Origin: Entonaema liquescens
Lineage: Eukaryota > Ascomycota > Sordariomycetes > Xylariales > Xylariaceae
Assembly (NCBI GenBank): GCA_902805475.1
Contig: CADCSX010000002.1
Span: 2,542,001 to 2,606,000 of the forward strand
Direction: 5' to 3'
DNA: 64,000 nucleotides
In this document: in pieces, positions 36,767-49,446 of the stretch
Numbering within the stretch: position 1 is the first letter of the stretch
Layout of the letters: each line of letters starts with the position of its first letter
The notes under the pieces: generated by a model
Database searches by the model: none
What the model was told of the DNA's origin: nothing
What the model saw: the letters and a program-made list of their open reading frames with translations, nothing else
Program-made: the position numbers and the translations under genes

Positions 36767-38638
36767 ATGGCTACCCAAATTCGTGATACGCAGTTTGGCC
36801 ACCTCGTACGCCTACTATCTAGAAACAAACTTTTCCCCTATCCTGACGAGGCCGATCCTTCTATATGGAAAAATTCTCTACAGGACAATGCAGGTCCGTC
36901 GCTCAAGTCCCAGTCAGAGCATGCCAACGATACACAGGGCATTATTGTGCAAGATTCCGATGCAGAACCGACTACAGTAGACGATCGAAGTTTCTACGTA
37001 GTAGACTGGTATGGGCCTGATGATCCAGAGGTATTACTCCTATCAGCTTTTACTTCGAAAGAACGCCGCTTGTGCTGACATCCAGACTAGAACCCTCAGA
37101 ACTGGTCTAGAAACTGGAAACTACTGGTCGCTTTTCTTATGTGCATTCTCAACTTCTCCTTTTACATTGCGAGCTCGATATACGTCCCAGGCATACCGAG
37201 CATTATGGAGGACTTTGGCGTCAGCCAAATCGTCGCTACGCTAGGGCTCTCCCTCTTCACGCTGTAAGAACTGCCCATTCTCTTATTCTAACCTAAACGT
37301 GGTAAGGAAATCATCACTGACTTGAACCTTTCGCTATTAGTGGTTACGGGTTAGGTCCCATGCTCTGGTCTCCGATGTCCGAAATCCCCAACTCGGACGC
37401 AGCCCTCTTTACTTCTGGACATTCCTCGGCTTCATCCTGTTTCAGCTACCTACTGGTTTCGCCGTCAACATGCCCATGTTCCTCGTCTTCCGAGTTCTGA
37501 CCGGTTTTCTCGGCAGTCCACCCCTAGCTACCGGCGGTGCCACCATCGTAGATATGTACGATCCAGCCAGCGCCGGGTACGGCATTTGCATATTATCGTC
37601 GTTTGGTGTCCTCGGTCCCGTATTCGGTCCGATAATAGGGGGCTTTGCTGCGCCGGCGAAGGGCTGGCGTTGGACAATTTGGATATTCACCTGGCTGTGC
37701 GCGTTGGTGATAGTTCTACTATTTTTCTTGCTCCCTGAAACTAGCGCGGCGAACATCCTATACAGGAGAGCCAAGAGACTGAGGGAATCGACGGGAGACA
37801 CTCGCTTCAGGAGCCAGTCTGAGATTGACGCTGCTCGTTATACGTTAAGGGACCATCTGCTCGTTTTAGGGAGGGCTTTCACCCTGACATTCTCAGAACC
37901 CATTGTTTTCTTCATGGACTTATACGCAGCACTTCTGTACGGTGTCCTATTCTTATGGTTCGAGTCGTTTCCTTTAGTCTTCGGGGATATCTACGGGTTC
38001 AGCCCTGGTGCACAGGGCCTAGCCTTTCTAGGGATCTTCATTGGCGCCCTTGTTACAGTACCCCTATTCCTGGTGTGGATTAAACACGGTGTAATCCCAA
38101 GGTTCACCAAGCCGTCTTTCAAGCCCGAAATGGTACTCCCACCAACATTCATCGGCGCCGTTTCACTTCCGGCCTGCCTCTTCTGGTATGGATGGACGGC
38201 GCGGGAGAGCGTACACTGGACCTTGCCTATCATTGGTTCTAGCCTCTTCACCGTCGGTGTGGTTACACTATTCAACACCATATTCAACTACCTGGGAATC
38301 TCATACCCTAAATATGTCGCGTCAATATTTGCAGGGAACGCACTCTTCCGAGCTTCTTTTGGAGCATCGTTTCCTCTATTCGTAAGTTGCGAACTGGACA
38401 TCCTCTAATACAAGACTGACAAATACACGTACCCAGGCGCGTGAACTATTTCGCCAGCTCGGAGTTGGCCCCGGAAATTCGCTCCTTGGTGGTATTGCTG
38501 TCTTATTTATTCCAATTCCTTTCATTTTCTATAAAGTAAGTGTAATCTAATACATTCTGTTGACTTACGGGACTGACTGTTAGCCAGTATGGTGAGAGGA
38601 TTCGTCACATGAGTAAAAACGCTCGGCATGATATCTGA
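36767..38638 (+). CDS. MFS transporter, DHA1 drug:H+ antiporter type, one frame break
   Basis: A 12-helix plasma-membrane exporter of the fungal polyamine/fungicide/toxin type. The hydrophilic N-terminus ends DDPENPQNWS; the first helices follow, and motif GYGLGPMLWSPMSEIP spans the third exon. Later come FVRV-like FRVLTGFLGSPPLATGGAT, LGPVFGPIIGGF, GWRWTIW, LLPETS, the long cytoplasmic loop and the second six helices, ending KYGERIRHMSKNARHDI. Introns lie near 37049-37090, 37265-37341, 38383-38437 and 38538-38590. At the C4 run 37386-37389 the frame is one base short; a fifth C gives EIPQLGRSPLYFW and one open protein. It could export a pathway product or foreign compounds. Confidence 0.85.
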
Positions 38639-39178
38639 ACACTAAGGGTATACTTAACAGTATAACACGCTAAGAATAGACTTTGGGTAGACATATAGAG
38701 TAGCCCAAATCAATACTCAAAAGAAGAACAGAGAGATGGTAATAACTTAATTGATAAGATGGAACAAAATTTCAAACTTCAGACATGGTATACATTGTAT
38801 ATGCCTAACAAGATTGGCGGTTGAACACCAATAGTCTAGGGTTATTAAAAAGAATAATATATTTAATATGTTAGATAGAACTTAAATGTTTCAACTAAAA
38901 AGTAATGAACTCCAGGTTTGGAGACTTTTACTATGACTTGCCAAGTTGAAACCCATCATTCTTAAGTGCATTTCTCTACCTACGCATTTGAAAATTTGAC
39001 GGTTCATTCCAACCACGTCGTCTTGGACTAATAGATGCAGTTCCTGAGCTAAAGCTGTTAGCCCGTTAATTAAAGCAACTCGATATATTTGTCTTCGGAG
39101 GCTTTCTATTCTTTGCGAAGTTACTTTCGTGTTGTGTTAGGAAATCCCTGGAAGAATAATTTAACTCTTGCAAATGCA
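38639..39178. other. Intergenic
   Basis: About 540 bases of AT-rich sequence 3' of the transporter; no gene seen. Confidence 0.4.
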
Positions 39179-39790
39179 TCATAGAGCTAGATCTGTCAAC
39201 ATCAACGCAAAAGCACCGGGCTGCCCGCGTCGAAGATGACGAATTAATCCTTTCCAAGATCCAACGAAAATATTTTTTCGCGATGGCTTTGCTATGTCAA
39301 GTTTTGGTATCCTCTTGGTGACGTCGCTCCAGATCTCCGGGTTTTCACCGAGGAAGCATTGGCCGCACTGTAAGACTGTAACCAAAGGCACCGCACTTAG
39401 CTCGGCATTTGGGTCTACGGCGTAAACTCGCTCGGCTTGTTTATGTTAGAATTAGTCTATTGTGTAACAAGAAAAATATTGAAGAGAATGAATGTCAAAC
39501 AAGGTACTGTAGAAGATTCCGAACCCTCCGGTATGATCCTCAAGCTCAACGTTCGGCGTGGCTCGCGTTTGTATAGCCCTTCAGTTATCTGCCAAATTGG
39601 GTAATCCCTTTGGGAACCCGTTCGGTCTCTTTCTATCGTCGTTGGCGTCAGCAAGCCGGTAGTATACCGGTTCTAAGTAACAGCGCACTTTGGCCCTTCG
39701 GAAATCGTCTTGTAAACGTCTATCAATCGACGCTTACTCATTGTACATATCCCACATATCCCACCATGCATAGCATCGTGCTAGATGATA
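39179..39790 (-). pseudogene. Hypothetical gene remnant, unknown family
   Basis: On the minus strand two stretches look like real coding sequence. The upstream one (about 39780 to 39480) reads RRLQDDFRRAKVRCYLEPVYY, GFPKGLPNLADN, a TGA, then ELEDHTGGFGIFYSTLFDIHS in the same frame. The downstream one (39440 to 39179) reads VYAVDPNAELSAVPLV, LQCGQCFLGENPEIWSDV and IFVGSWKGLIRHLRRGQPGAF, then stops. I do not recognise the family. The internal stop and the lack of a convincing join or start suggest a decayed gene, though an unseen intron could hide the stop. Confidence 0.4.
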
Positions 39791-40034
39791 TACATCACCA
39801 ATATGAAGCAGAGTGAAAGTCCCGCATCGTCTTTGGACTATAAAGAGGCTGAGATGGAGACGTTCATGGAAGAAATTCGTCTTCACAATCAGCATCATCA
39901 ATAGTATCATAGCCTTCCCATCAACTTTTAGATACCATCTAGGTAAAGGAAGCCTTAAGACTTCATCTCGCTTCGATAGCATCTTAAACTATCAACCCCT
40001 ACATCCTTAAGACGATACCAATAACCCATACAAC

Positions 40035-41895
40035 ATGAGTACCCAAGTCCAATCCATCGAGCAATTCGACTTTATCGTCGTCGGAGGTAAGTTTCACGTG
40101 ATACAAGAATCGTGAATCCGTTGCTGATACAGCCTGTAGGAGGTACTGCCGGTTGTGCCGTCGCCGGTCGTCTAGCCGAGTCATCCAATGTCCGCGTCTT
40201 GGTCATCGAGGCCGGCATTAGCAACCCCAAAGATATTGACGCCATTACAACTCCCGCTCGAGCCTTCGAGCTGCGCGACAGCAAGTATGACTGGGCCTAT
40301 AAGACCACCATGATCGATCGTCCCGACTACACCCGTGTCGAAAAGCCTAACACCCGCGGTAAGACCCTCGGTGGTTCTAGCTGTCTCAACTATTACACCT
40401 GGATCCCCGGTTCGGCCGGGACTTTTGACGACTGGGCTCCTTACGGCGGAGACGAGTGGAAGTGGGACAATTTCCGCAAGTATCTTTACAAGCCGGCAAC
40501 CTACCATGACGATAGGAGTCTGTTCAGTGAGGAGTTGAAATATATCGGTACCAATGGCCCTATCCCTGTCTCGCATTCGGATCTAGTCCCCGAGATAAAG
40601 GGCTTCCGAGATGCTCTGAGCAAGGCCTGGACTAGCAAAGGTGGGGAGCTAACAGACGATGTCCACAACGGTACTATGCGCGGCCTCTGGAAGTGCACCA
40701 ACAGCATTTACAATGGTAAGCGTTCTTCAAGTTGGCTCTACCTCGAGGGCAAGACAAACGTCACTGTCCTCTCCGGCACCAATTCTAAACGCCTGCTCAT
40801 TGATCCTGAGACGAAGAAATGTATTGGCGTGGAAGTAATACTGCCCTCAGGCGAGACGCACAGCTTCAAGGCCAAGTATGAAACCATCGTCTCATCCGGT
40901 GTATTCGAGAGCCCTAAGCTGCTCATGCTCAGCGGAATCGGCCCTAAAGCCGAACTAGCCAAGTTCAACATCGAGACAATCGTCGATTCACCACACGTCG
41001 GTCAAAACCTCCTCGACCACCCTATCCTGCCGCACGTCTTCCGCATCGAAGACGGCAACGGATTCGACCAGCACCTCCTGCGGGCTGGTCTAGAGCACGA
41101 TGCGGCCGTCAGTGCCTATCGATGGAAGAACCAAGGCCCCTATACATCCGGCCTTCTCGAACTAGTCGGTCTCCCGCGCATCGACGAGCGCCTGATGAAG
41201 TACCCCGGGTACGTAGCTGCCAAAGAAGCCAACGGGGGCCTCGACCCCTTCGGCCCCGCGGGCCAGCCGCACTTCGAAATCGACTTCGTGCCGATGTTCA
41301 GCGACGCCTTCCAGTGGCACATCCCGACGCCGGCCCAGGGCGACTACATGACGGTCATCGTGGACTTGCTCCGCCCCCAGAGCCGCTCAGGCACGGTCAG
41401 TCTCAACAGCACAGACCCCCTCGCGCAGCCGAAGATCAATCTGAACTTCTTCGCCGATGGCTTGGATATCCTGGCCATGCGCGAGGGCATCCGCTGGGTA
41501 GACGACGTGCTGATGCACGGCGAGGGCATGCGCGACATGATCCGCGAGGACTACCCGTGGCCGATGCCGCGGACGTCGGATGCCGCGATGGATAAGTTGA
41601 TCTTGGAGCGGTCGCAGACGGGGTTCCATCCTTGCGGAAGCATACGCATGGCGTCGAGCGTTAAGGAGGGTGTTGTCGATGGTAAGCTCAAGGTATACGG
41701 CGTTGAGAATCTGCGGGTCATCGACGCGTCTGTGATCCCGGTGATCCCCGATTGTCGAATCCAGAACTCGGTCTATGCGATTGCTGAGAAGGTATGTCTT
41801 ATTGAATGAGCCCCTCGTCTGAGTCTATAAGCTAACTGAGTGACCTGTAGGGCGCCGATATGATCAAGGCCGAGTACCCTGAGCTATACGCTTAG
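40035..41895 (+). CDS. GMC family FAD-dependent oxidoreductase
   Basis: A glucose-methanol-choline oxidoreductase of 582 residues in three exons: 40035-40086, 40140-41791 and 41851-41895, with frame kept. It has the Rossmann FAD motif DFIVVGGGTAGCAVAGRLAE (split by intron 1), the GMC signature GGSSCLNYY, the second signature SSGVFESPKLLMLSGIGP, and a C-terminal catalytic segment GFHPCGSIRM with the active-site His, then VIPVIPDCRIQN and AEKGADMIKAEY. There is no signal peptide, so it is probably intracellular. Such enzymes oxidise alcohols and appear in fungal secondary-metabolite clusters as well as in general metabolism. It is intact and could be a surviving tailoring enzyme; that is inference from location. 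Confidence 0.93.
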
Positions 41896-43426
41896 AGCCT
41901 TCTCAGAGAATGGCATCTGTTTTAAGCAATACTGTGGCTGTTGAAGTTCGAGGAATGGCTAGTATGGGTTCGTGTCATTGATGAATCGTGACTGACGGAT
42001 AGTAATGAGCTTGATAAGAGAAAGATGAAGGGAGGAATATTCTACTCAGCATATATTACTACTTTCGTTTAAATTCAATACTTTATCATCCAATTTTCTA
42101 TTTGAAATATGTAGTATAATCTCGCGCATAGCCCGTTTGTCTGTTTAGTGATAGCCCTTAACGCAGTAGCACGTTGTGGGTGTTATTGGTTTGAGCGTAA
42201 TTTCCAGTGTCGTGATTAAGCGCAGAGTGTACAACGATAGGTAATAACCTTAGAATCCCTTTTCTTTTGCGTCTGGAAGGTTTGATAATTCTTCATAATT
42301 CTACTTGGCTCTATGACGCTCGTTGGAGTGACATTTGCATCATACTAATAAAAGAACATGTCGACAATAACGGCTGGTGCCGTCTGATATTGACAGGCTC
42401 TACCTAGAGAAGATTCTTCTATGGCGTGGTAAGGATCAGGCCGCAAACACTTAGCTCAACCCGCATCCACATGGTCGGTATCGTTAACAGACCTATGATG
42501 ATGGTCTCTATTAACCGATGACAGATGTTTGTCTCTTTTCCCCCTGTCGTTACGGATGATAGACAGGAGGAATAATTACCCTACGCAAGACGAAGTCTCC
42601 CGATAGCCTACTTACCTAGAAATGAGAATATCATTGCACACTCAAGATAAGATGACATTTATCTACAGTTTGATTGGTTCAGGGACTTTCAACTGAACTT
42701 AAGTCTACTTGTTGCAACGAATGTCTTGAGGATCATCCAAGTCGGAGATGACCTCCTTATTCACGTGTCCTGAGTGAACGCTTAGAAGGATGACTTAGCC
42801 AGCTGATTATTTTCATTCCGCGGTCCGATCCATTCTTGGTTCCCGGCCGAAGCCTTAAGATGAACAGATTAAACAGGGCTTCGGCGACGACAGCGCGGAG
42901 GAAGTGTGGCTGGTAGCGATAATGAACCGGCAAAGCTAATCCAATGGTGTCATAACTGCCACGATGGGATATGGGGATGATTTTGTTTAATTCGATTTTT
43001 TCTTTGGTCTACCCATTCTGTGAGGCGTTGGCGCTGGGCGGATCGAGCGTTACTGAATTCGGACAGGCGTCAGCGTTTCGGTGAAGGCCGTCGACACCAC
43101 ATCACCCCATCGTATCGTGATCAACCACGCAGAATCACCCCACATCAACCAGCTCTGGGACTTACACGACGAGAAGACGGAAGAATCTACAATGACTTCA
43201 GACGAAATGGAGAAGCTTATAATGTCGCCGTTAAGCCTGTTGTCTTCCACCATGTTTCATCACAGCCTGCAACACAATCAAGCTTTATATTACCATTCAT
43301 AGAACTTCATTTGAAGCCAAATAACAATATATTCGGCTTCTAAATTACAAGCATTGCATGTACCTTCACTACTCGCTATTAAGGACACCACTTCACCACA
43401 AAGCCCCTATCCATCCAATCAAGAAA
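41896..43426. other. Intergenic, 1.5 kb
   Basis: No supported gene. Overlapping short frames at 43020-43343 lack family features. The promoter of the small gene at 43427 is expected here. Confidence 0.4.
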
Positions 43427-43829
43427 ATGGCCATCGCACACCCCCAAGGTCTCCGCCCGCATATGCACGCAGCCGCGAGAGTTACCGCGCCCGCAGCACC
43501 CAGGCTCGGCCCCGTATCGTCAAGGTAAGGATAACTCGGATACTCCCCACACAACCCCTAGGTAACTTTGGGGTTTAGGGTCTAGAATCACTTGTGGACA
43601 TACGCTAACAGATCCCCATAGGATACTACCAAGCCTTGTCGTAATTGGGGTTGCTTACACCGTGGGCTCTTACGTCCGCTCGCAACTACACCGCGAAGCC
43701 AGTACCATGGATCATATCTTCGCACAGCAGAACACGCCCGAAGTCGAGAAAGCGCGCAAGGCAGCCCTGCAGGTCGAAGCCAACGGCGACCCGCGAAACA
43801 ACCTTCTCAACTTCCTCGGCTGGTCGTGA
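43427..43829 (+). CDS. Small protein with one membrane helix, probably mitochondrial
   Basis: Two exons, 43427-43524 and 43622-43829, encode 101 residues. The N-terminus (MAIAHPQGLRPHMHAAARVT) is rich in Arg, His and Ala without acids, like a mitochondrial presequence. A single hydrophobic segment (LPSLVVIGVAYTVGSYV) is followed by a charged helix (EVEKARKAALQVEANGDPRNN) and the end LLNFLGWS. The 97-base intron has GTAAGG, GCTAACA and CATAG, and its join is clean. I do not recognise a named family; size and shape recall small subunits or assembly factors of the inner membrane. Confidence 0.7.
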
Positions 43830-44286
43830 ACATCAAGAACTACGGAGGAGGAAAAAAAATAATAATAAACAATTAGCTGGAAAAGAAGACATGGGAATTC
43901 ATCTTCAAAAAAGGGGATACTGGAGTAGATGAAATTACTTCGGATCTCCTATAACTATTATTACTATGCATATATCCGCTTCGCATAGCTAGGGCGTTTT
44001 GGGAGAACTATTTTGGCGGTTGGCAAATACCTAACATTATATAATACGCCGGTATCATTCGAGATCGGAGATACCTGGTGTCACCTTGTATATGACATAT
44101 CATACCTATATCTACACCTCGCACAGAGCGGAATTGAACTTTCATTTATATTCGTTTAACTACAGGGGTATTTCTCCCGATTTTTGTTTAATTGCTTTTT
44201 GTGACTGAGAGCCTCATTGGGAGGCAGCCAAGTACTATGACGCGAGACATTCTGCATCGTTCCGATCGTGGTCGGATGGCCGCCTC
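43830..44286. other. Intergenic between convergent small genes
   Basis: About 460 bases with no gene seen; both flanking genes end here. Confidence 0.4.
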
Positions 44287-44692
44287 TCAGTACGACTGAA
44301 ACCTCTCGGGTTCCCGCTCCTTGCCACCACTGCCGCTGGGCTTGGCAGCTGTTGATTGTGGTACCGCGTGTCCGCTCGCCGTGACGGCGTTGTCATCGGC
44401 ATTCTTGCCTACGCCGATAGAGTTATCGGCTGCGCTGTGTAATGATGTGCCGCCGATTCCGCCGGAAGCGTCCTGTGACTTTTGGCCCGGATTGGGCACT
44501 GATGGGATTGTGTTTTGCTTGCCGGCATCTCCGGGAACTGCAATTCATCCTGTGAGTTACGTGGCTAATCAACCGAAGGGAAAGGACAATAGAATAATGG
44601 CAAACTAGTGTTCCAAGATGAGTAATGGAGGTGTGCTTACTGGTAGTGCCGTCTTTGGCCATCTGGAAGAGATCTCCGCCTTCCTTCGACAT
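44287..44692 (-). CDS. Small hydrophilic Gly/Ser-rich hypothetical protein
   Basis: Two exons, 44641-44692 and 44287-44537, encode 100 residues starting MSKEGGDLFQMAKDG and ending ERFQSY. The protein has no signal peptide or membrane helix and is rich in G, S, A, N and D (DASGGIGGTS, KPSGSGGKE), so it is likely disordered. Splice signals GTAAGC and GCAG keep frame, and the short first exon followed by a low-complexity body is common in small conserved fungal proteins. The function is unknown. Confidence 0.6.
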
Positions 44693-45194
44693 GTTGATTA
44701 TTATGTTGATGAGAATACGAAGATTAGGATAGTGCTACGAATTTGAAAAATGAAAATAGATGTAAGAAGATACTGAGGCTAAACTATACAAGTGACAGCC
44801 AAAGAGTTTGATATATATGTGTCGATGTTCTTAGGACGTACGAAAAGTAAACACCTTGATGTCGCTATCGTGATGTCACCATTATACCCCTTTCCCGCCT
44901 TCCTACGTCATGCGGCCAATCACTCAAAAAATACAACGTCGCAACAGACAGGGACAGACCAGGAAACAACCCTGAATCTAATAATTCGATTTAAATATCG
45001 ATCTTTGCCTTCGTGCTTGTCTTGTTAGGACGCGTTGTAAACCATCGTCGTGATTTTATTATTACAGGGGTATTGACAACACCCCTAGATTCACGAGAGG
45101 TATATAATCGTCATATCGCTCATTTAATACTCTTCTAGGATTCATTCCCGAGTATCCCCTAGGATTCCCTTATCTCAGCACCGTCTATTTACGC
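44693..45194. other. Intergenic
   Basis: About 500 bases holding the promoter of the small gene at 44692. A hairpin-capable AGGGGT...ACACCCCT pair lies near 45067-45087. No gene seen. Confidence 0.4.
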
Positions 45195-47776
45195 CTAAAG
45201 CGCTTTAAGCAAGCCCTCATGCTTAACAACCCAAGTCCCGTCCTTGGGGAACCCCGGAGCATCGCCCTCAGAGCCTTCCCAGCCAGCCACCATATATCCA
45301 ATTGCGTAGAGAAAGCTGCCTCCACCTGGGAAATAAGGTGGCGGTGACGGATCTTAATTGTACTAGAGTCAGTCACGTTCTCGATTAATGCCGATAGGGA
45401 GATCACTTACTTGGACCAGACCGAGTAGGCATGCCTGCGTCGTCGAACGGCCAGTAATCGTAATTCGTCATATGGTAGATCGCGCGTTCTGGGTTTCCTA
45501 CTCGCGCAGAATTAATGGCGAGGACAGAGCGCCCCCATCCTCGAATATTCTCGTCGGACCAGACCTCCCACATCTTATTGGAAGTCTTGAGGCCAACTTC
45601 GGGATCGACCTATAATTCTTGAGTCAATAACGCTATTCAGACGGCATCATTGAGAAATAGTAAGGAGATTGATAGAAAGTCGCTTACTGCTGGTGTATCT
45701 GGAAGGATCCCTTGAAGCATGATGACGCTTCGTGGGTCTTTGCTGAGCTTCGGATCCTCCCACCACGAGCTATTTAACCCCGAACCTTCCCATGGGATAT
45801 ACATTCCGTCGATCTGTGGCGGAGGAGCTAGGTTCTCCGCGACGATGCTCCATTTCTCAGGCACGGGTTGGTCAAGCTTCCTCTTCCAATTTGCCGCGGC
45901 GTCCAACCCCCAACGCCACTATAATATCAAGAGTCAGCGATTACGGCATTCAACAAGAACCTTGGATGTTTTATGAATTACAATTTTCCAAGTAACTCGG
46001 ATATAAAATTCTTCTGAAATATCCATAAGATGGAAAAGAGACTTCGACATTACTTACATAGGCAATCTCATAAGCTAGATTGCGAGTTTCCAACGGGAAA
46101 GAGTTCTCAGTGACGCCCTTTGATGGTGGTCCGAGATCGTAATGTCCGGCCGTTTCGTTGTACCACGCAAAGGAAGCCATGTAGTCAGCAGTCGCGGTGA
46201 CCACGCGATCCCATTCCTTCAATGTCTGCTGGGTCGGCTTGGCCTGGTAGGCGAGTTTCGCTAAATACATAGGATGGGGTTGCTGCCACATGAGATACGC
46301 TCGGGTCTCTCCCGGAGCGATACCTCCCGTTCCGAGTTCCGTCATCTTCGGCCATCTAGCGCCCTCCCATCCCATACGCTGAGTTCTCGCTTTTGATGTC
46401 GGCATCAACTTCTCGTACATCGCGGGAAATATCCTGTCAAAGTGCTGCTGTCTGCCCCATGTGGCCCAGTGCGCACAGTGCCAAACGACCATCTCGAGGT
46501 GGAATTTGCCCCACCACCCGTTGTAGACGAGACCGCTCTCCTGGGGAATCTGGCCTGTACCCGCGCTGTTTACTCTCATGTAGTACTGAGTCATGATAAT
46601 ACGTCGTTGAAGCTCAGTGGCGTTAGGATTGGAAGACTCGGTGAGATCGACGAAACCCCCTTCGTTCCAGTACTGGTTCCAGGCGGTGGGATTACGCTTC
46701 CGAATGGCTGATGGGGAGGTAGGTAGTTCCAAGTCCTGGGAGAAATGGGCAGTGAATGAGATCGAGGCTGGAGAATGCTGATAACGGGATGAGGCCGCTG
46801 GTGAAAGTGTGTACCGATGCGCTGTCACCGTGCTTGAGCCCTGAGGCTCGTTCCGCGTTAATAATAAGGGCAACCTGCAAGGCCACCGGAGATTGACGTA
46901 GTAAGTCGTCTCCTGCAACTCATGATATATGTGGGCAACGCCATCCCGAGGACCGCTGGGCGCGGTTACAATAGATGTGGTGTGGTTTAAGGGGAAATCA
47001 TAGGATCCCATGAAAATTTCAAAGTCCGAAGACGCCGTCACGTTATGTTTCGGAGGATAAGGGAAGTCGAGTTCGACTTGTAGGTCCCCAGTTGAAATGA
47101 GGTCGGAGTCGATTTGGAAGGCGACAGCGTCGGACTCGAAGTCTCCTTGAGTCACCACCTTTACGTCTTTTCCGTCGACCTTGAAGGTTGATGTAATAAC
47201 ACCGTTCCATACGTCTAGTTCTTGATGCGGCTCTGTGATTAGCGATTGTGGGAGGCTATCACCCTTGTACTTGAGACCAATACGGCCTAGATTAATACGA
47301 TTGGGGTTCGCGGTAAGCCACTTGGATACTTCCGGTAAATCAGGATCTTCAAGATCGTATGAAATGTTTCTACCGTGCGTCAACACTTCAACGCCGTGAT
47401 AATCGCTGAGCTTTTCACTACAAGGAGGTCGGTTAGATTTGCGACAGCGGATATCTCGTGATATTCTGTACACACCCGTTTGTTGGTAAAGAATCATTAT
47501 GCCAACCCCAACTTGACAGCGTGTTAAAGGGTATAAACGTTTGCATACCCGTGTTGTCCACGTTGAAGGCAATGTCTCCATTGCCGACCTGAAGAGGAGT
47601 CATCTGGTTGGTTATTGCCTCTGGCAGTTTCGAACGAACGACATTGAATCGAGAGACTACAGCTTGCCTTCAATCATATTAGTCCCAGTCATACCGGATA
47701 TATTGGTGATAGCTCACCTGTCGATTGTTGCCAAGGCCAGAGTTGGCAACAGAGAAAATAGAACGAAGGAAGCCAT
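45195..47776 (-). CDS. Secreted six-hairpin glycosidase-like protein
   Basis: A large extracellular enzyme of the (alpha/alpha)6 six-hairpin glycosidase-like superfamily. The N-terminus is a signal peptide (MASFVLFSLLPTLALA) in a short exon (47718-47776). Then come LQVGNGDIAF, FNTLSSWGWHN, an intron starting GTGTGT near 47477, and the beta-sandwich part (NLGRIGLKYKG). The catalytic barrel has YNGWWGKFHLEMVVWHCAHW, MGWEGARWPKM and LMWQQPHPMYLAKL. C-terminal exons carry NLAYEIAYWRWGLDAA, IYHMTNYDYWPFDDAGMPT and FLYAIGYMVAGWEG, ending HEGLLKAL. Most joins keep frame; the exon 1 to 2 join is one base out with the visible sites. The substrate is uncertain. Confidence 0.85.
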
Positions 47777-49446
47777 GTCGTGTCAACCCCAATGAAGCCC
47801 GCGAGCTTCTAACACTTCATTCTCATGTTATGCCATGCTCTTTCATATTGGTATTTATTTGCAGTCAGTCCGACAAGCTCTTCGGCGTAGACTTCCCCGA
47901 ATTACCAGGTCCAATTTCTTTAATTAGGGCCCTAGTCCCAGTTGGCTTCTAGGCATTTGGGGTAGACAGCTTAAGTTCGCTGACAGTCTGGGGGAATGTG
48001 GAGAAGCTATCATAGCTTAGCCAGCGAAAAGCCCTGGTTTATAGCTCGATATATCAGAAGCGATAACATCTCGAACCTAAGCGAGTTAGTTACCCAGTCT
48101 ATCGGGTCAGGGTCTACCCGGCAAAAATACCGAGCAATATGGGCTCGGTTCGCACGCAGTTCACTATTATAGCCTTGGATGTGAAGCTGGATTTGTCATC
48201 GACGAAGGCCTTACCGGCCGGTATAGCCGTTAAGATGTTCGAATAGCTATAAGATACCAAACCTGTTACGACATCTAAAAGGTAGTAACTGCCTAGATGT
48301 CCCCTTCGCAACCGTTGTACCTCTCACATCTTTCAACGCCGCAGGAACCTCCCGGGGGGGGAGGGGAGATTCCATGAGAAACTTACTTGAATGATTCGAC
48401 TCGTTAAAATGAACTAAGCAACTTAGCATGGGGCAATGTCGCATTCTAGTCTGCTCTTCCTAAGGAGCATTTGGGTTTCTACAGCCTCGTTATTATCATA
48501 ATTAGGATAAAGCACTCCCAGGGGATATAAGAAAATATTATGAATGTATAATAAATCGTGGATAAGATCTCTTGGTCCGTTCCCATGGCAGGATGGCTCC
48601 TTTAATTTCCTTGGCGCACGTGTGGCTTAATATTGATCCCGGAGCAACCGGGGTTCTTTTAATCTTCCCCAGGTTTGGTTCAGGAGAACTTCAACGCACT
48701 TCTTGGCGCATATATTTTTAACAAGTACGGGTTTCAACTCGAATTACCACTTAACTTATACAGTCCAGAGTAGTACTTTTCCCTTCATCGCTTTGACTAT
48801 ATATAAGGCATAAAAGTAACCAAACACCGGGCTTAAAGACCGTATGCCTATAAAATATCGCCCCCTGATCGGGTTAATAAAGAAGGGATCGACTCTCATT
48901 GTTTGCAATAACCACGCGTACCTCTTGTTCGCCTATCACATTCAAGATCCCCGCAAACCCAACGCGTCAACCCTCTAATGTGATAAATATAAAACTTTCA
49001 CATGTCCTTGGATAAGTCCGAAAACATTTGCAGGTGATATCTGCCCTGATGATAATGTTCTGAAAAAAGCACCGAAAAGGCAGTTTTGTCTTCTGTTGCA
49101 GTAACTGTAAATAGCTTAAGGCCGCCAAGGATCATGGGGGTCGCAGTCGATTCATTGGTTCAGCCATTCGCGTGTGCCTGGTCCTTTGTAATCCAGCTTC
49201 CTTTTTCTCCTATGGCGGCCGCTCCAACATACTGACTTGCTCTAAGGTGAAATGATCGACAACTCCCTCCTGCAGTTCGTTGTAAGCTTAGATGGGCAAC
49301 GTTGCTTCAAAAAGGGGTACATATATGTACATATTCAACATGGACGGACGACACAGCGCATTCGACTTGTTGAGCTGTAGCTCGGTGACTCTTCTTTATT
49401 CTTATATATGTGAAAGTTTTTGGATAGAGAGTTGCTGGTATTCAAG
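47777..49446. other. Intergenic between divergent glycosidase genes
   Basis: About 1.67 kb between the divergent six-hairpin and GH76 genes. A G8/C-type homopolymer stretch lies near 48351-48363. No gene seen; both promoters are expected here. Confidence 0.4.

Noticed and set aside
36778..37244. Overlapping plus-strand frames at the MFS start as separate genes
   Set aside because: They are unspliced pieces or shadows of the transporter's first exons.
40181..40576. Long minus-strand frames across the GMC gene and the GH76 gene
   Set aside because: They are antisense shadows of well-supported plus-strand genes and have no family features.
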